A stretch of 64,000 nt of DNA from Flagellimonas allohymeniacidonis (GCF_004296335.1 NZ_SGIU01000001.1:1093290-1157289), one strand, 5' to 3'. Counted from the stretch's first letter, positions 1 through 9,378 are shown. The notes: generated by a model from the sequence alone, not told the origin. Translations and numbers: made by a program.

Positions 1-352
1 AAATCAATTCGGGCTGCTTCGGCAGGTTTGCAACGGCGGCAGCCGTGCAAGCTGTATCAATCTGACAAATATCACACATATCCTGGGTGAAAATCACATC
101 AGGTGAAATCTGTTCCAGCAGGGTTTCATCCACATAGTACAAATCTTTTCCCTGGTGCTTACTTGCAGAAAACACGGCATCGATTTCCCTACTTGACAGG
201 TTTTTACCTTCAAGGATGCAGCGCACCACAGGTTTCTTCTCTTTAAGGGCTTGCTCTGGGCACTCAAAGGTAACGCCATACAATTGGTCCTGTAAACCCA
301 TATCATAAATCATTTGAGTGACGGCGGGCATAAAAGAACATAGTTTGAGCAT
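1..352 (-). CDS. Cytosolic B12-binding (BtuF/TroA-like) protein, C-terminus cut by window edge
   Basis: Hand translation from an ATG at 352 gives an open frame of 117 codons running off the window at base 1. It begins MLKLCSFMPAVTQMIYDMGL and contains FTQDMCDICQI near residues 89-99. This matches the N-terminal half of the periplasmic-binding-protein fold (PF01497 type) found in cobalamin-binding proteins, where a P-A-x-T-x-(I/M)-x-x-(L/M)-G-L start and a TQD-x-C-x-x-C motif are common. There is no signal peptide, unlike the exported binding protein at 2572, so it probably stays in the cytosol or has a non-transport role. It lies 18 bases after the TonB receptor stop and is presumably cotranscribed with it under the cobalamin riboswitch. 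The family call is good; the exact ligand is inferred from context. Confidence 0.8.
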   Translation of the reverse strand, partial: MLKLCSFMPAVTQMIYDMGLQDQLYGVTFECPEQALKEKKPVVRCILEGKNLSSREIDAVFSASKHQGKDLYYVDETLLEQISPDVIFTQDMCDICQIDTACTAAAVANLPKQPELI

Positions 353-370
353 TACCTTGGTGTTAATTGT

Positions 371-2233
371 TTAAAAAGTGAGATTGAACCCCGTAGTGAT
401 ATTTCTTCCCCTTGTAGTGAAACCAAAAACTTCAGCGAAGTCCTCATTCAGTATATTGTTGGCACTTAAGAACAATTTCAATTTGTTTGCCATCACTTCA
501 TGTTCCAGATACAGATTCACCAGCGAAAATGCATCCAAGGTCACATCGGTAAAAGTGGTAAAATCGGTATCGAGTCTTTCCCCTGTGTACGCATAATCAA
601 GTGAAATGTTGGTGGTTGGGCAGATCTGATATCCCAAGTTCAAATTGACCTTGTGTTCAGGAATCCGGATGGCATTGTCCCCTTCCCTATCGGTGTAGGT
701 ATAGTTGGCACGCAAGGAAAACTCTTCGGTTGGGAACCAAAACGCTTCAAACTCAATACCGCTTACATCAATTTCATCTGCGACGTTGATACTTGTAAAA
801 TTTTGGTCGAATCCAATGGTATTTTTTTCATTGCGGTCAAAATACAAAGCGCTAACCCTAAGCTTTTTGTTGATGAAATACTCTACCCCTCCTTCAATTG
901 TTCTATTTTCCTCAGGTTCCAAATCGGGATTCGCCCCAAAATCCCCAAATAGTTGAATCAAATTAGGTGTGATGTATGAAGTGGCATAGGAACCCAGTAG
1001 TTTTACATAACCCTCGGAAGTTGTAAAAGCATAGGACGGATTTACATTGTAGACGAAATGGTTACCGTATTCCGAATGGTTGTTGAGTCTGGCTCCAGTA
1101 TTCAGGTTAAAGCCAAAATCAGACACATAAACCAGATTGAAATAGGGATCAACAATGGTGAAATCAGCCTTATTGGTAAATACAGCCTCATCTTTCAGGT
1201 AGTTTACACCTAAAATAGTATGCCATTTCTCTGCAAAAATGTACTTATTGTAAACATCCAAAACCAAGTTCTTCCCCTCAAATACACTTTCTCCAAAGGT
1301 GGAAATGCTCTCCGTTTCATAGTCTGTGTAGGCCGCATTGAGGTGAATGGAACCCTTAGTGTATTTAAAGGAAGTGGAAAGTCCCGCCCTTTCTTGGGCG
1401 GTTCTACTTTGATTGGGAGCTTCGGCCAAATCTGCATCAAACTCGTTGGTAAACTTGGTCTGATTTCCATAAATGGAAAGTTCAAAACTATCCGTGAATT
1501 GATATCCCAATTTGAGATCTGTACTAAATTGCGAGAAAATATCCTCTTCATTTTCAGGTGTCACCGCTGCAGATAATCCACTGGAGTATCGGTTGGAAAA
1601 ATTAATGCCATAGGAAAATCTGTTCACTGTTCCATTAACAAAGGCGTTGTTTTGAAAATTGCCCAAGTTGTAGTTTTGATCATCGGCTGTTTGATTGGTT
1701 CCAAGGGTAGACTGAAAATTGGCCGAAATCGGTTTCTTGGCGTTTTTCTTGGTGGTAATGTTGATCACGGCTGTAGCCGCATTGGTACCATATAAGGTAC
1801 TGGCCGCTCCCTTTATGATTTCTACCGACTCTATATTGGCAGCAGACAGCAATCTTAAATCATATTCCTGTGAGAACGATGAGGGGTCCGAAACGCGAAC
1901 ACCATCAACTATGACAAGGGCTTGTCGTCCTCTACCTCCTCGGGCAAATACCCCAAAAACAGATCCATCCCTGCCCCGGCTACCAGCAATTTCAATTCCA
2001 CTTTTGGTATTGATGATTTCGGCAATGGTTCTACCTTGATTTCGTTCCAGTTCGGCTCCTGAAATCTTGATTACGGTTTTTCCCGAATTTTCGCGTTTCA
2101 ACTGAAACCGCGAGTCACTTACCACAACTTCTTGTAATTCTTGCACTGCAATGGAATCTTGCTGGACATTTTGGGCTACAAGAATTTGGCCTGCCGAAAC
2201 AGCAGCGCACAACACTAAATACTTTTTTTTCAT
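371..2233 (-). CDS. btuB: TonB-dependent receptor, vitamin B12 (BtuB-like)
   Basis: A 620-residue outer-membrane receptor. Residues 1-20 are a signal peptide ending in LVAQ. A TonB-box-like acidic stretch follows (EVVVSDSRF), then a plug domain at about 35-150 with VIVDGVRVSD and VEIIKGAASTLYGTNA, then a beta-barrel of alternating aromatic strands ending in GFNLTF, the expected terminal phenylalanine. Length and order fit BtuB-type receptors. It is assigned to cobalamin because a cobalamin riboswitch lies directly upstream and BtuF/C/D-like genes run divergently. It would bind B12 at the cell surface and import it with TonB energy. A corrinoid or related cofactor other than B12 cannot be excluded from sequence alone. 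Confidence 0.9.
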   Translation of the reverse strand: MKKKYLVLCAAVSAGQILVAQNVQQDSIAVQELQEVVVSDSRFQLKRENSGKTVIKISGAELERNQGRTIAEIINTKSGIEIAGSRGRDGSVFGVFARGGRGRQALVIVDGVRVSDPSSFSQEYDLRLLSAANIESVEIIKGAASTLYGTNAATAVINITTKKNAKKPISANFQSTLGTNQTADDQNYNLGNFQNNAFVNGTVNRFSYGINFSNRYSSGLSAAVTPENEEDIFSQFSTDLKLGYQFTDSFELSIYGNQTKFTNEFDADLAEAPNQSRTAQERAGLSTSFKYTKGSIHLNAAYTDYETESISTFGESVFEGKNLVLDVYNKYIFAEKWHTILGVNYLKDEAVFTNKADFTIVDPYFNLVYVSDFGFNLNTGARLNNHSEYGNHFVYNVNPSYAFTTSEGYVKLLGSYATSYITPNLIQLFGDFGANPDLEPEENRTIEGGVEYFINKKLRVSALYFDRNEKNTIGFDQNFTSINVADEIDVSGIEFEAFWFPTEEFSLRANYTYTDREGDNAIRIPEHKVNLNLGYQICPTTNISLDYAYTGERLDTDFTTFTDVTLDAFSLVNLYLEHEVMANKLKLFLSANNILNEDFAEVFGFTTRGRNITTGFNLTF

Positions 2234-2323
2234 TTTCGTTTACATGAATAAACGGGAGAGTAGTATGTCTGTACCCATACGTAAACTTTTATCCCGAAAG
2301 TTTAACTTAATTTGTTTGAATTT

Positions 2324-2500
2324 GGCAGGTCTCCTGACTCGCGTCTTGCCTACTACCTTCCCGCCCTGATGGGCAGTGGTTTTGAAGTTGTGGCAAGCAT
2401 CTCTAAACGAAAGAGACAAAGCTTACAGTTGCGGGAACAGCTCTGGAATTTCACCAGATTCCCTTTTAATTACATAGGGTTAAGATCCTATGCAAACCAA
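2324..2500 (-). promoter_or_regulatory. Cobalamin (AdoCbl-type) riboswitch
   Basis: Read on the minus strand, the region contains the family landmarks in order: a GGTTT start (near 2498), AAAGGGAATCTGGTG, the B12-box variant AGCTGTTCCCGCAACTGTA, GCCAC...CCACTGCCCATC, GGGCGGGAAGG and finally AGTCAGGAGACCTGCC (2339-2324). It ends about 90 bases before the TonB receptor start, so it controls that receptor and the gene after it. Downstream is an 8-bp hairpin (2282-2304) without a following T tract, which favours control of translation over termination; that is inference. Confidence 0.95.
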
Positions 2501-2558
2501 AATTCGGTACGAATGTAATCATTCTGTTTAATCTTTTTTTACAAAAGTTAAATAACCT

Positions 2559-2566
2559 TACATTTG
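2559..2566 (+). promoter_or_regulatory. Candidate -7 box (TACATTTG) for btuF-like gene
   Basis: The octamer matches the Bacteroidota -7 consensus TAnnTTTG and ends only five bases before the ATG at 2572, so the transcript would have almost no leader. No convincing TTG -33 element is seen 19 bases upstream (only a T run). Treat as tentative. Confidence 0.4.
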
Positions 2567-2571
2567 GGTCT

Positions 2572-3729
2572 ATGGCAAAAAAATGGATAACAAACCTTCT
2601 GCTTGCTGCATTGATTGTTTGCTTTTTCTGGGGATGTGTCGAAAAAAATAAGCCCTTTCCGGTTCAACAAAATTTAGTTCAAACCAAGGTTGAACATGCT
2701 TCGGGTTTTACGATACAGCAAAATGATCTCTATACCGTGATTGAGGTTACCTCCGCCTGGCCTGGGTCGGAAACCGCCTTTACCTATGCCTTGATTCCAA
2801 GGGAAAAACTTGCTTCAATCACCTTGCCCAAAGATGCCTATGATGCCATTGTGGCCACTCCGGTAAAAGCTATGGTTGTTACCTCTACTACCCATATTCC
2901 TTCTTTGGAGGCCCTCGGTGTCTTGGATGCTCTAGTAGGTTTTCCAAGTACGGACCTAGTGTCCTCAGCTGAAGCCAGAAAACGTATCAACTCTGGTTTG
3001 ATCAAGGAATTGGGCACCAACGAAAATATCAATACCGAAATTGCGTTGGAGTTGAATCCAGAAGTGGTCATCGGCTTCGGCATAAATAATACCAACAAGG
3101 CTTACGAAACGCTGAAAAAATCGAACATTCCCATAGTTTACAATGGGGATTGGACGGAGCAGACCCCATTGGGAAAGGCTGAATGGATAAAGTTTTTCGC
3201 TCCCTTCTTTCAGAAGGAAAAGGAAGCTGACCACATTTTTGAAGAAATTGAAGCTTCGTACAATCAGACCAAGTTGTTGGCCCAACAGGCAGCAGAAAAA
3301 CCTACGGTTTTAACAGGCGGATTATACAAAGATGTGTGGTACGTTGCGGGAGGAAAAAGCTGGATGGCCCAATTTTTACGGGACGCCAATTCAGATTATA
3401 TATGGTCCAATACTAAAGATCAAGGAAGTATAGGCCTGAGTTTGGAAGCAGTTCTTGAAAAAGGCCAAAAGGCAGATTTTTGGTTTAATCCCTCCCTACA
3501 TTCATCGTATGAGGAATTGGAGGCGGCCAATGCCCATTATGAAGAGTTCGATGCCTTTTCAAATAAAAAAGTTTATTCCAATGCGGTGAAAAAAGGCCAA
3601 ACAGGAGGACTATTGTTTTATGAACTCGCTCCGCAACGACCCGATTTGGTCCTTAAGGACCTCATTGCCATTCTACATCCTGAATTGCTTCCCAATCACA
3701 ATCTTACATTCTATTTGCCCCTACCTTAA
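2572..3729 (+). CDS. btuF: Cobalamin ABC transporter substrate-binding lipoprotein (BtuF-like)
   Basis: 385 residues. Residues 1-22 form a lipoprotein signal with a cysteine at 22 (FFWGC), so the mature protein is probably lipid-anchored on the periplasmic side. The rest fits the PF01497 periplasmic binding fold (MVVTSTTHIPSLEALGVLDALVGFP, then NINTEIALELNPEVVIGFG). Such proteins hand B12 or ferric chelates to a FecCD-type permease. The next two genes are exactly that permease and ATPase, with no gap after the stop codon. B12 specificity rests on the divergent riboswitch-controlled receptor; iron-siderophore transport is the main alternative for this family. Confidence 0.85.
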   Translation: MAKKWITNLLLAALIVCFFWGCVEKNKPFPVQQNLVQTKVEHASGFTIQQNDLYTVIEVTSAWPGSETAFTYALIPREKLASITLPKDAYDAIVATPVKAMVVTSTTHIPSLEALGVLDALVGFPSTDLVSSAEARKRINSGLIKELGTNENINTEIALELNPEVVIGFGINNTNKAYETLKKSNIPIVYNGDWTEQTPLGKAEWIKFFAPFFQKEKEADHIFEEIEASYNQTKLLAQQAAEKPTVLTGGLYKDVWYVAGGKSWMAQFLRDANSDYIWSNTKDQGSIGLSLEAVLEKGQKADFWFNPSLHSSYEELEAANAHYEEFDAFSNKKVYSNAVKKGQTGGLLFYELAPQRPDLVLKDLIAILHPELLPNHNLTFYLPLP

Positions 3730-4761
3730 ATGCAGAGACCAAAATCATATCAAATTTCCTTTTTGCTTGTAGTTCTCGCGTTGTTGCTTGCATGGGTTTT
3801 GAATATCAGTTCAGGGTCTGTGGCCATTCCATTTGAGGCTATGCTATCTTCATTATTTGGGGGTAAAATTGAAGTGGAATCTTGGAATTACATCATCTGG
3901 AACTATCGTATCCCAAAAGGATTTACCGCGGTTTTGGTGGGTGGTGGCCTTTCAGTGAGTGGTCTTTTGATGCAAACACTGTTCCGTAACCCTTTGGCCG
4001 GGCCGTTTGTTTTGGGCATAAGTTCTGGGGCAAGTTTAGGGGCTGCGCTCTTGTTGATGGGAACGTCGTTGATTTCGGGCTTTGCCTCTTTCACCCTTCT
4101 TAATGATATCACCTTGGCCATTGCCGCAAGCATAGGGAGTTTTTTGGTTTTACTGGTAGTGATGGTCGTTGCCAATCGTATAAAAGACACCATGGCCTTA
4201 CTTATTATTGGTTTAATGTTCGGAAGCATTACTGCAGCCATTGTTAGTGTTTTGGCTTATTTTTCCACTGCGGAAAACTTGCAACGTTTCATTTTTTGGT
4301 CCTTTGGAAGTGTTGGGAATTTATCCCAGACCCAGGTTCTCCTTTTGGCCGGTATTACAGGTTTTGGGGTTTTGTTGAGCATTCTTTCCATTAAAAGATT
4401 GAATGCCTTTTTGTTGGGAGAAAATTATGCGCAAAGTCTAGGTGTATCTTTGAAAAAATCAAGACTGATAATTATTATCGCAACAGGATTACTCGCTGGG
4501 GGCATCACTGCATTTGCTGGTCCTATTGCTTTTGTTGGACTTGCGGTACCCCATTTGACGAGGCAAATTTTCGATACCATGGAGCATCGTATTTTAATAC
4601 CTGCCGTATTTCTCTATGGTGCTATTTTGATGCTACTATGTGATACCATAGCCCAATTGCCGAATTCTGCGAGCATTTTACCCATAAATGCCATAACTTC
4701 ATTGGTTGGCGCCCCAGTAGTTATCTGGTTATTGGTTCGAAAACGTAAAATGCTATTTTAA
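3730..4761 (+). CDS. btuC: FecCD-family ABC permease (BtuC-like)
   Basis: 343 residues, almost entirely hydrophobic with about nine to ten membrane segments. It carries the family signatures GLLMQTLFRNPLAGPFVLGISSGAS and, near the C-terminus, GPIAFVGLAVPHLTR, which is the loop that contacts the ATPase. It starts immediately after the binding-protein stop and ends in TAATG, sharing one base with the ATPase start. Forms the inner-membrane channel of the importer. Confidence 0.9.
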   Translation: MQRPKSYQISFLLVVLALLLAWVLNISSGSVAIPFEAMLSSLFGGKIEVESWNYIIWNYRIPKGFTAVLVGGGLSVSGLLMQTLFRNPLAGPFVLGISSGASLGAALLLMGTSLISGFASFTLLNDITLAIAASIGSFLVLLVVMVVANRIKDTMALLIIGLMFGSITAAIVSVLAYFSTAENLQRFIFWSFGSVGNLSQTQVLLLAGITGFGVLLSILSIKRLNAFLLGENYAQSLGVSLKKSRLIIIIATGLLAGGITAFAGPIAFVGLAVPHLTRQIFDTMEHRILIPAVFLYGAILMLLCDTIAQLPNSASILPINAITSLVGAPVVIWLLVRKRKMLF

Positions 4762-5540
4762 TGCCCGACTCTAAAACGTCAAGTATATCAACAAATGGTT
4801 TAACCATTGGGTACAAATCCAAAGCGGTTGCCGGCAACATCAATTTTTCTTGTGATTCAGGGGAGTTATGCGCCATCATCGGTGTCAATGGCATCGGAAA
4901 ATCAACTTTGCTCAGGACATTGGGCAATCTACAACCCAAGCTTTACGGGAGTATCTCCATAAACAATCAGGACCTCTCCACATATTCCTCAGGGGACTTG
5001 GCAAAGAAGCTCAGTGTGGTGTTGACGGAACAGCCTTCTTCAAAAAATCTGACTGTGGAAGAGTTGATTGCGCTGGGTCGTCAACCTTATACAAATTGGA
5101 TTGGTACCCTAACCTCCAAGGATAAGATTTATATTCAAGAAAGCCTCACGGCATTTTTGCTGAAAGAACTCCGACATAGAAAATGTCATGAGCTCAGTGA
5201 TGGTCAATTGCAACGTGTCTTGATTGCTAGGGCCATGGCACAGGATACTCCGCTCATCTTGCTGGACGAACCTACCACCCATCTTGATTTGTATCACAAA
5301 GTTCAAATTTTGAAACTGCTGCAGAGCTTGACTCACAACGAGGGAAAGACCATTATTTTCACAACCCATGAAATTGATTTGGCCATCCAGCTTTGCGATA
5401 AAATCTTGATTTTGGATGGCGAACAAAACCCTTTTGGGGAGCCCTGTCAGTTGATTGAAAATGAGCATTTTGAAAGGCTTTTTCCAGAAGAAATGGTGGT
5501 GTTCGACCCAAAAACAGGCGCATTTAAGGTTAGTAAATGA
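4761..5540 (+). CDS. btuD: ABC transporter ATP-binding protein (BtuD-like)
   Basis: 259 residues. Walker A is GVNGIGKST (41-49), the signature is LSDGQLQR (about 144-151), Walker B is LILLDEPTTHLD (about 165-176) and the switch histidine lies in TTHE. The signature has D in place of the usual G (LSGGQ), a common variant. It is translationally coupled to the permease by TAATG. It powers the uptake system; specificity follows from the operon. Confidence 0.9.
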   Translation: MPDSKTSSISTNGLTIGYKSKAVAGNINFSCDSGELCAIIGVNGIGKSTLLRTLGNLQPKLYGSISINNQDLSTYSSGDLAKKLSVVLTEQPSSKNLTVEELIALGRQPYTNWIGTLTSKDKIYIQESLTAFLLKELRHRKCHELSDGQLQRVLIARAMAQDTPLILLDEPTTHLDLYHKVQILKLLQSLTHNEGKTIIFTTHEIDLAIQLCDKILILDGEQNPFGEPCQLIENEHFERLFPEEMVVFDPKTGAFKVSK

Positions 5541-5601
5541 TCTTGGAGCATAAGATTAACATCAACGGGAATCCGTTATCTTTATCTGAATAAAAGATTA
5601 C

Positions 5602-6948
5602 ATGAGTAACGAATTAATTTATATAATTATCGGCCTTTTAGCCATAGCCATTGGGGTGTTTTTGGGCATGTACCTCCAAAAATTAAAGACGAAATCCAAT
5701 GAAGAGGTCTGGCAAGAGCGTGAGCAACAATTAAAGGGCAATATCAATGCCTTAAACGATAAATTGATTTCCAGTGATGAGGAAATAAAACAATTGCAAC
5801 TTCAAAAGGAGCAGCAAGGAAACCAACTGGTACGACGCCAGGCGGATTTCGAGAATTTACAGCGCATCAATACCGAACAGAAAGAGGAGGTTGAAAAATT
5901 ACAGGAAAAATTCACCAAAGATTTTGAAATTCTGGCCAACAAAATCCTAGAGGACAAATCCAAAAAGTTTACGGAGAAGAACAAGGAGAATATTGAAAGT
6001 ATTTTGAATCCCCTCAATAAAAAAATAAAGGAATTTGAGGAGAAGGTGGAAAAGTCGCAAAAAGAGAATATCAGCATCCATTCAGCACTTAAAGAACAAT
6101 TACTCAACCTACAGAACCAAAATCTAAAAATTACCCAGGAGGCGGAAAATTTGACCAAAGCCCTTAAAGGGGACAGCAAAATGCAGGGGAATTGGGGAGA
6201 ACTGGTTTTGGAACGGGTTTTGGAAAAGTCTGGACTTGAAAAAGACAGGGAATATAGCGTACAGCAGAGTTTTACTCGAGAAGATGGAAGCCGAGTTCTC
6301 CCCGATGTCATCATCCATCTGCCGGACGGAAAAAAGATGATTGTGGATTCAAAGGTTTCGCTAACCGACTACGAGCGATTCACAAACGCCGAAGATGAAG
6401 ACAAACCTCGTTTTTTAAAGGACCATATCAATTCCTTGCGAAAACATGTTGAGCAACTGTCCGCAAAAAAATATGAGGACCTTTATGAGATGGAAAGTCC
6501 AGATTTCGTGTTGATGTTCGTCCCCATCGAACCGGCATTTGCCATTGCCATAAATGAAGACAATTCCCTCTACAACAAGGCCTTTGAACAAAATATTGTT
6601 ATCGTTACTCCTGCTACCCTATTAGCCACACTCCGAACGATTGATACCATGTGGAGCAATGAAAAGCAGCAAAAGAATGCCATTGAAATTGCTCGTCAGG
6701 CAGGTGCCCTTTATGATAAGTTTGAAGGTTTTGTAAGCGACCTTACACGCGTTGGCAAAAAAATGGATGAGGCCAAAAATGAATATCGCGGTGCGATGAA
6801 CAAATTGGTTGAAGGCCGTGGAAACATTGTGACCAGTATTGAGAAGCTTAAGAAAATGGGGGCCAAAGCCAAGAAATCGATTCCAGAACCCATTTTAAAG
6901 CGGGCAGAGGAGGATGATTATGAGGAATCCAAACTTGACCTTAACTGA
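5602..6948 (+). CDS. rmuC: DNA recombination protein RmuC homologue
   Basis: 448 residues. An N-terminal membrane segment (about 5-25, IIIGLLAIAIGVFLGMYL) is followed by a long coiled coil (about 30-190) and the RmuC domain (about 190-425) with QGNWGELVLERVLEKSGLE and VDSKVSLTDYERF. In E. coli RmuC limits inversions at short inverted repeats and is thought to have a nuclease-like core; the mechanism here is by homology. Its stop overlaps the end of the convergent pgl gene by 8 bases. Confidence 0.92.
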   Translation: MSNELIYIIIGLLAIAIGVFLGMYLQKLKTKSNEEVWQEREQQLKGNINALNDKLISSDEEIKQLQLQKEQQGNQLVRRQADFENLQRINTEQKEEVEKLQEKFTKDFEILANKILEDKSKKFTEKNKENIESILNPLNKKIKEFEEKVEKSQKENISIHSALKEQLLNLQNQNLKITQEAENLTKALKGDSKMQGNWGELVLERVLEKSGLEKDREYSVQQSFTREDGSRVLPDVIIHLPDGKKMIVDSKVSLTDYERFTNAEDEDKPRFLKDHINSLRKHVEQLSAKKYEDLYEMESPDFVLMFVPIEPAFAIAINEDNSLYNKAFEQNIVIVTPATLLATLRTIDTMWSNEKQQKNAIEIARQAGALYDKFEGFVSDLTRVGKKMDEAKNEYRGAMNKLVEGRGNIVTSIEKLKKMGAKAKKSIPEPILKRAEEDDYEESKLDLN

Positions 6949-7660
6949 GCGAAGAAGCAGCATCTCGGTCCAAGAACCAAACCAAATCCCCTGATTCTGG
7001 TTGTACCAACGAAGCAGGGTACTGTTTAAATCCTTCTGCTTTTTCTGTAATGGTTTTCACTTTTTCGGCCTTACCCTGACCCGTAACCAAAAAAACCACA
7101 GTTTTAGCTTTATTGATCACTTTTCCATTGATGGAAACCCTCTTTTGCCCAGAATCAGGATGGGTTGCTACCACACAATGGTCCTCAGCATTCCAAAGTT
7201 CAATTTCATGTGGGAAAATTGAAGCTGTATGGCCGTCATCACCCATACCTAAAATCACCATATCAAATTGAGGGATACCCTCTACCCTATCCAAATTAAT
7301 TTCTAAAAGATTGGCATAACGAAGTGCCTCAGATTTTGGGTCGTTCTCCCCCAAAATTCGGTGTATGTTTTCTTTTGGTACGGATAATTTTGAAAACAAA
7401 TGCTCCACCGTCATTTTATAGTTGCTTTCATCATCCGTTGGGGGCACACAGCGCTCATCTCCCCAATAAAAATGAATTTCATTCCAATCCATAGTATCCC
7501 TGAAATTCTCAGCAAGAACATCAAATACAATCTTTGGAGTGCTCCCACCAGAAAGTGCCACATGAAAATCCGCTTCTCCTTTAACTACATTGGCAAAATA
7601 AGCCGAGAATGCTTCTGCCACCTTCTGTTTATTGTCAAAAATCTTTAGTTCCATAGCCAT
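6941..7660 (-). CDS. pgl: 6-phosphogluconolactonase
   Basis: About 239 residues from the ATG at 7660. The frame is open up to 7675, but the start at 7660 overlaps the zwf stop as TAATG, a coupling that suits an operon; MELKIF at 7654 is an equally possible start. Contains HVALSGGSTPKIVFDVL near the start and GMGDDGHTASIFP, both hallmarks of DevB/Pgl enzymes. It hydrolyses 6-phosphogluconolactone to 6-phosphogluconate, step two of the oxidative pentose phosphate pathway, directly after zwf. Confidence 0.93.
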   Translation of the reverse strand: MAMELKIFDNKQKVAEAFSAYFANVVKGEADFHVALSGGSTPKIVFDVLAENFRDTMDWNEIHFYWGDERCVPPTDDESNYKMTVEHLFSKLSVPKENIHRILGENDPKSEALRYANLLEINLDRVEGIPQFDMVILGMGDDGHTASIFPHEIELWNAEDHCVVATHPDSGQKRVSINGKVINKAKTVVFLVTGQGKAEKVKTITEKAEGFKQYPASLVQPESGDLVWFLDRDAASSLS

Positions 7661-9192
7661 TAACAAATTACACAATACCCAGCGTCATCAGCCAGGTTCT
7701 GCCCTGGATTTCGCCAAAATCCCAAATCATCAATGAGTTCATCCGCGTTCTCAGGGCCCCATACCCCTGCAGCATATCCATACATACGAATGTCCTTTCC
7801 ATTTTTCCAGTAATCCAGAATCGGGTCTACAAACTCCCAGGCAGCCTCAACTTCATCCGCCCGTGCGTAAAGGGTAGCATCCCCTTGCATGGCATCCAAT
7901 AACAACCTTTCGTAAGCCTCCATCACATAGGTTTCTGCTAAACTGGAGTAGTAGAAGTCCAAATTGGCACGTTCAACTTTAAAGCCTTGTCCAGGTACTT
8001 TCACCCCAAACTTGATCAAGATACCTTCGTCGGGCTGAATACGAATGATCAACTTATTGTCTTTGCTACTCAACCCTGAGTCTTTGAAGATTTGATGGTG
8101 GGGGGTTTTAAAATGAATGATAACCTCGGTGACCTTCGTAGGCATACGCTTGGCCGTTCGCACATAAAAGGGAACATCTTTCCAACGCCAATTGTCCACG
8201 AAAAACTTTACCGCTGCATAAGTTTCCGTAGTTGAGTTGGGGTCCACACCATCTTCTTCCCGATATCCTTTAATTTTCTCTCCATTGATTTCAGAAGCCA
8301 CATATTGTGCTCGAATGGTGTTTTCGAAGAGGGATTCGTCATCCTTCATAATTCGAAGAGATTTTAAGGCCTTTACCTTCTCATTTCGAATATCTTCAGG
8401 TTCGTTGCCGATTGGGGGTTCCATGACCACCAAAGAAACAATCTGGAGGAGGTGGTTTTGGAACATATCACGTAGCGCCCCTGATTTATCATAATACCCG
8501 CCTCGCTTCTCCACGCCGACGCTTTCCGCATTGGTAATTTCCACGTGATGGATATAATTTCGATTCCACAAGGGCTCAAAAATGCTGTTGGAAAAACGGG
8601 TCACCAACAGATTTTGCACAGTTTCTTTTCCTAAATAATGATCTATTCGATAGATCTGCGATTCATTAAAATACTTTTGAAGTCCCTTGTTCAATTCTTT
8701 TGCAGTCTCCAAACTATATCCAAAGGGTTTCTCAACAATCAACCGTTTCCAGCCCTCTTCCTGTGAGCTTAATCCGGCATCAGCGAGGTTCTTGGCTATG
8801 GGTTCGTACAAACTGGGGGGCGTTGACAAATAAAACATATAGTTATTTTCCGTCCCATTGGTATCATTTAGCTTCGCAATGCGTTTGCTTAATCTTTCAT
8901 AATTTTTGGTATAATCATCCCCCAAATCCTCATAAAACAACATATCAGCGAAGCCCTTAACATAGTTCTCCTTTAAATCTTCTATTTTGGACTTTAAGTA
9001 TGGGCTTTCATATACTACCTTCTTCCTAAATTCCCCATCGGAAAGATTGCTTCGGCTTGCCCCCAAAACCACAAAATTCTTTGGTAATTGTTTAGCGACA
9101 TATAAATTGAACAGGGAAGGAATCAATTTTCGTGCTGTGAGGTCTCCAGAAGCTCCAAAAATGACGAGCATTTGGTTTTTGGTCTCTTTCAT
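7660..9192 (-). CDS. zwf: Glucose-6-phosphate 1-dehydrogenase
   Basis: 510 residues, normal family length. The N-terminal Rossmann start is VIFGASGDLTARKLIPSLFNL and the substrate-binding motif RIDHYLGKE lies near residue 180. Oxidises glucose 6-phosphate to the lactone with NADP or NAD. First gene of a zwf-pgl operon and divergent from gnd, so all three oxidative pentose phosphate enzymes sit together. The 186-base divergent region (9193-9378) holds no box that matches the promoter consensus exactly; TATATTCG on the minus strand near 9300 is one mismatch away. Confidence 0.96.
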   Translation of the reverse strand: MKETKNQMLVIFGASGDLTARKLIPSLFNLYVAKQLPKNFVVLGASRSNLSDGEFRKKVVYESPYLKSKIEDLKENYVKGFADMLFYEDLGDDYTKNYERLSKRIAKLNDTNGTENNYMFYLSTPPSLYEPIAKNLADAGLSSQEEGWKRLIVEKPFGYSLETAKELNKGLQKYFNESQIYRIDHYLGKETVQNLLVTRFSNSIFEPLWNRNYIHHVEITNAESVGVEKRGGYYDKSGALRDMFQNHLLQIVSLVVMEPPIGNEPEDIRNEKVKALKSLRIMKDDESLFENTIRAQYVASEINGEKIKGYREEDGVDPNSTTETYAAVKFFVDNWRWKDVPFYVRTAKRMPTKVTEVIIHFKTPHHQIFKDSGLSSKDNKLIIRIQPDEGILIKFGVKVPGQGFKVERANLDFYYSSLAETYVMEAYERLLLDAMQGDATLYARADEVEAAWEFVDPILDYWKNGKDIRMYGYAAGVWGPENADELIDDLGFWRNPGQNLADDAGYCVIC

Positions 9193-9378
9193 ATTTAATT
9201 CAAATGTTGACTATCATTGTACGTTTCAATAAATGCGAGGAAAAGTATAAGCCCCAAAAGGTTTCTACGAGTCATTTATTTTTGAGCTTAACGAATATAA
9301 CGTTTATTTTAGGTTCGGAATTTATTAAATAGCTTACTTAGTAATCACTTAACAAAAGCAGCGTAAAAAGCATAGAAT

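Noticed and set aside
5802..6314. 170-codon minus-strand frame inside rmuC
   Set aside because: It is serine- and phenylalanine-rich antisense translation of the rmuC coiled coil; low-complexity shadow.
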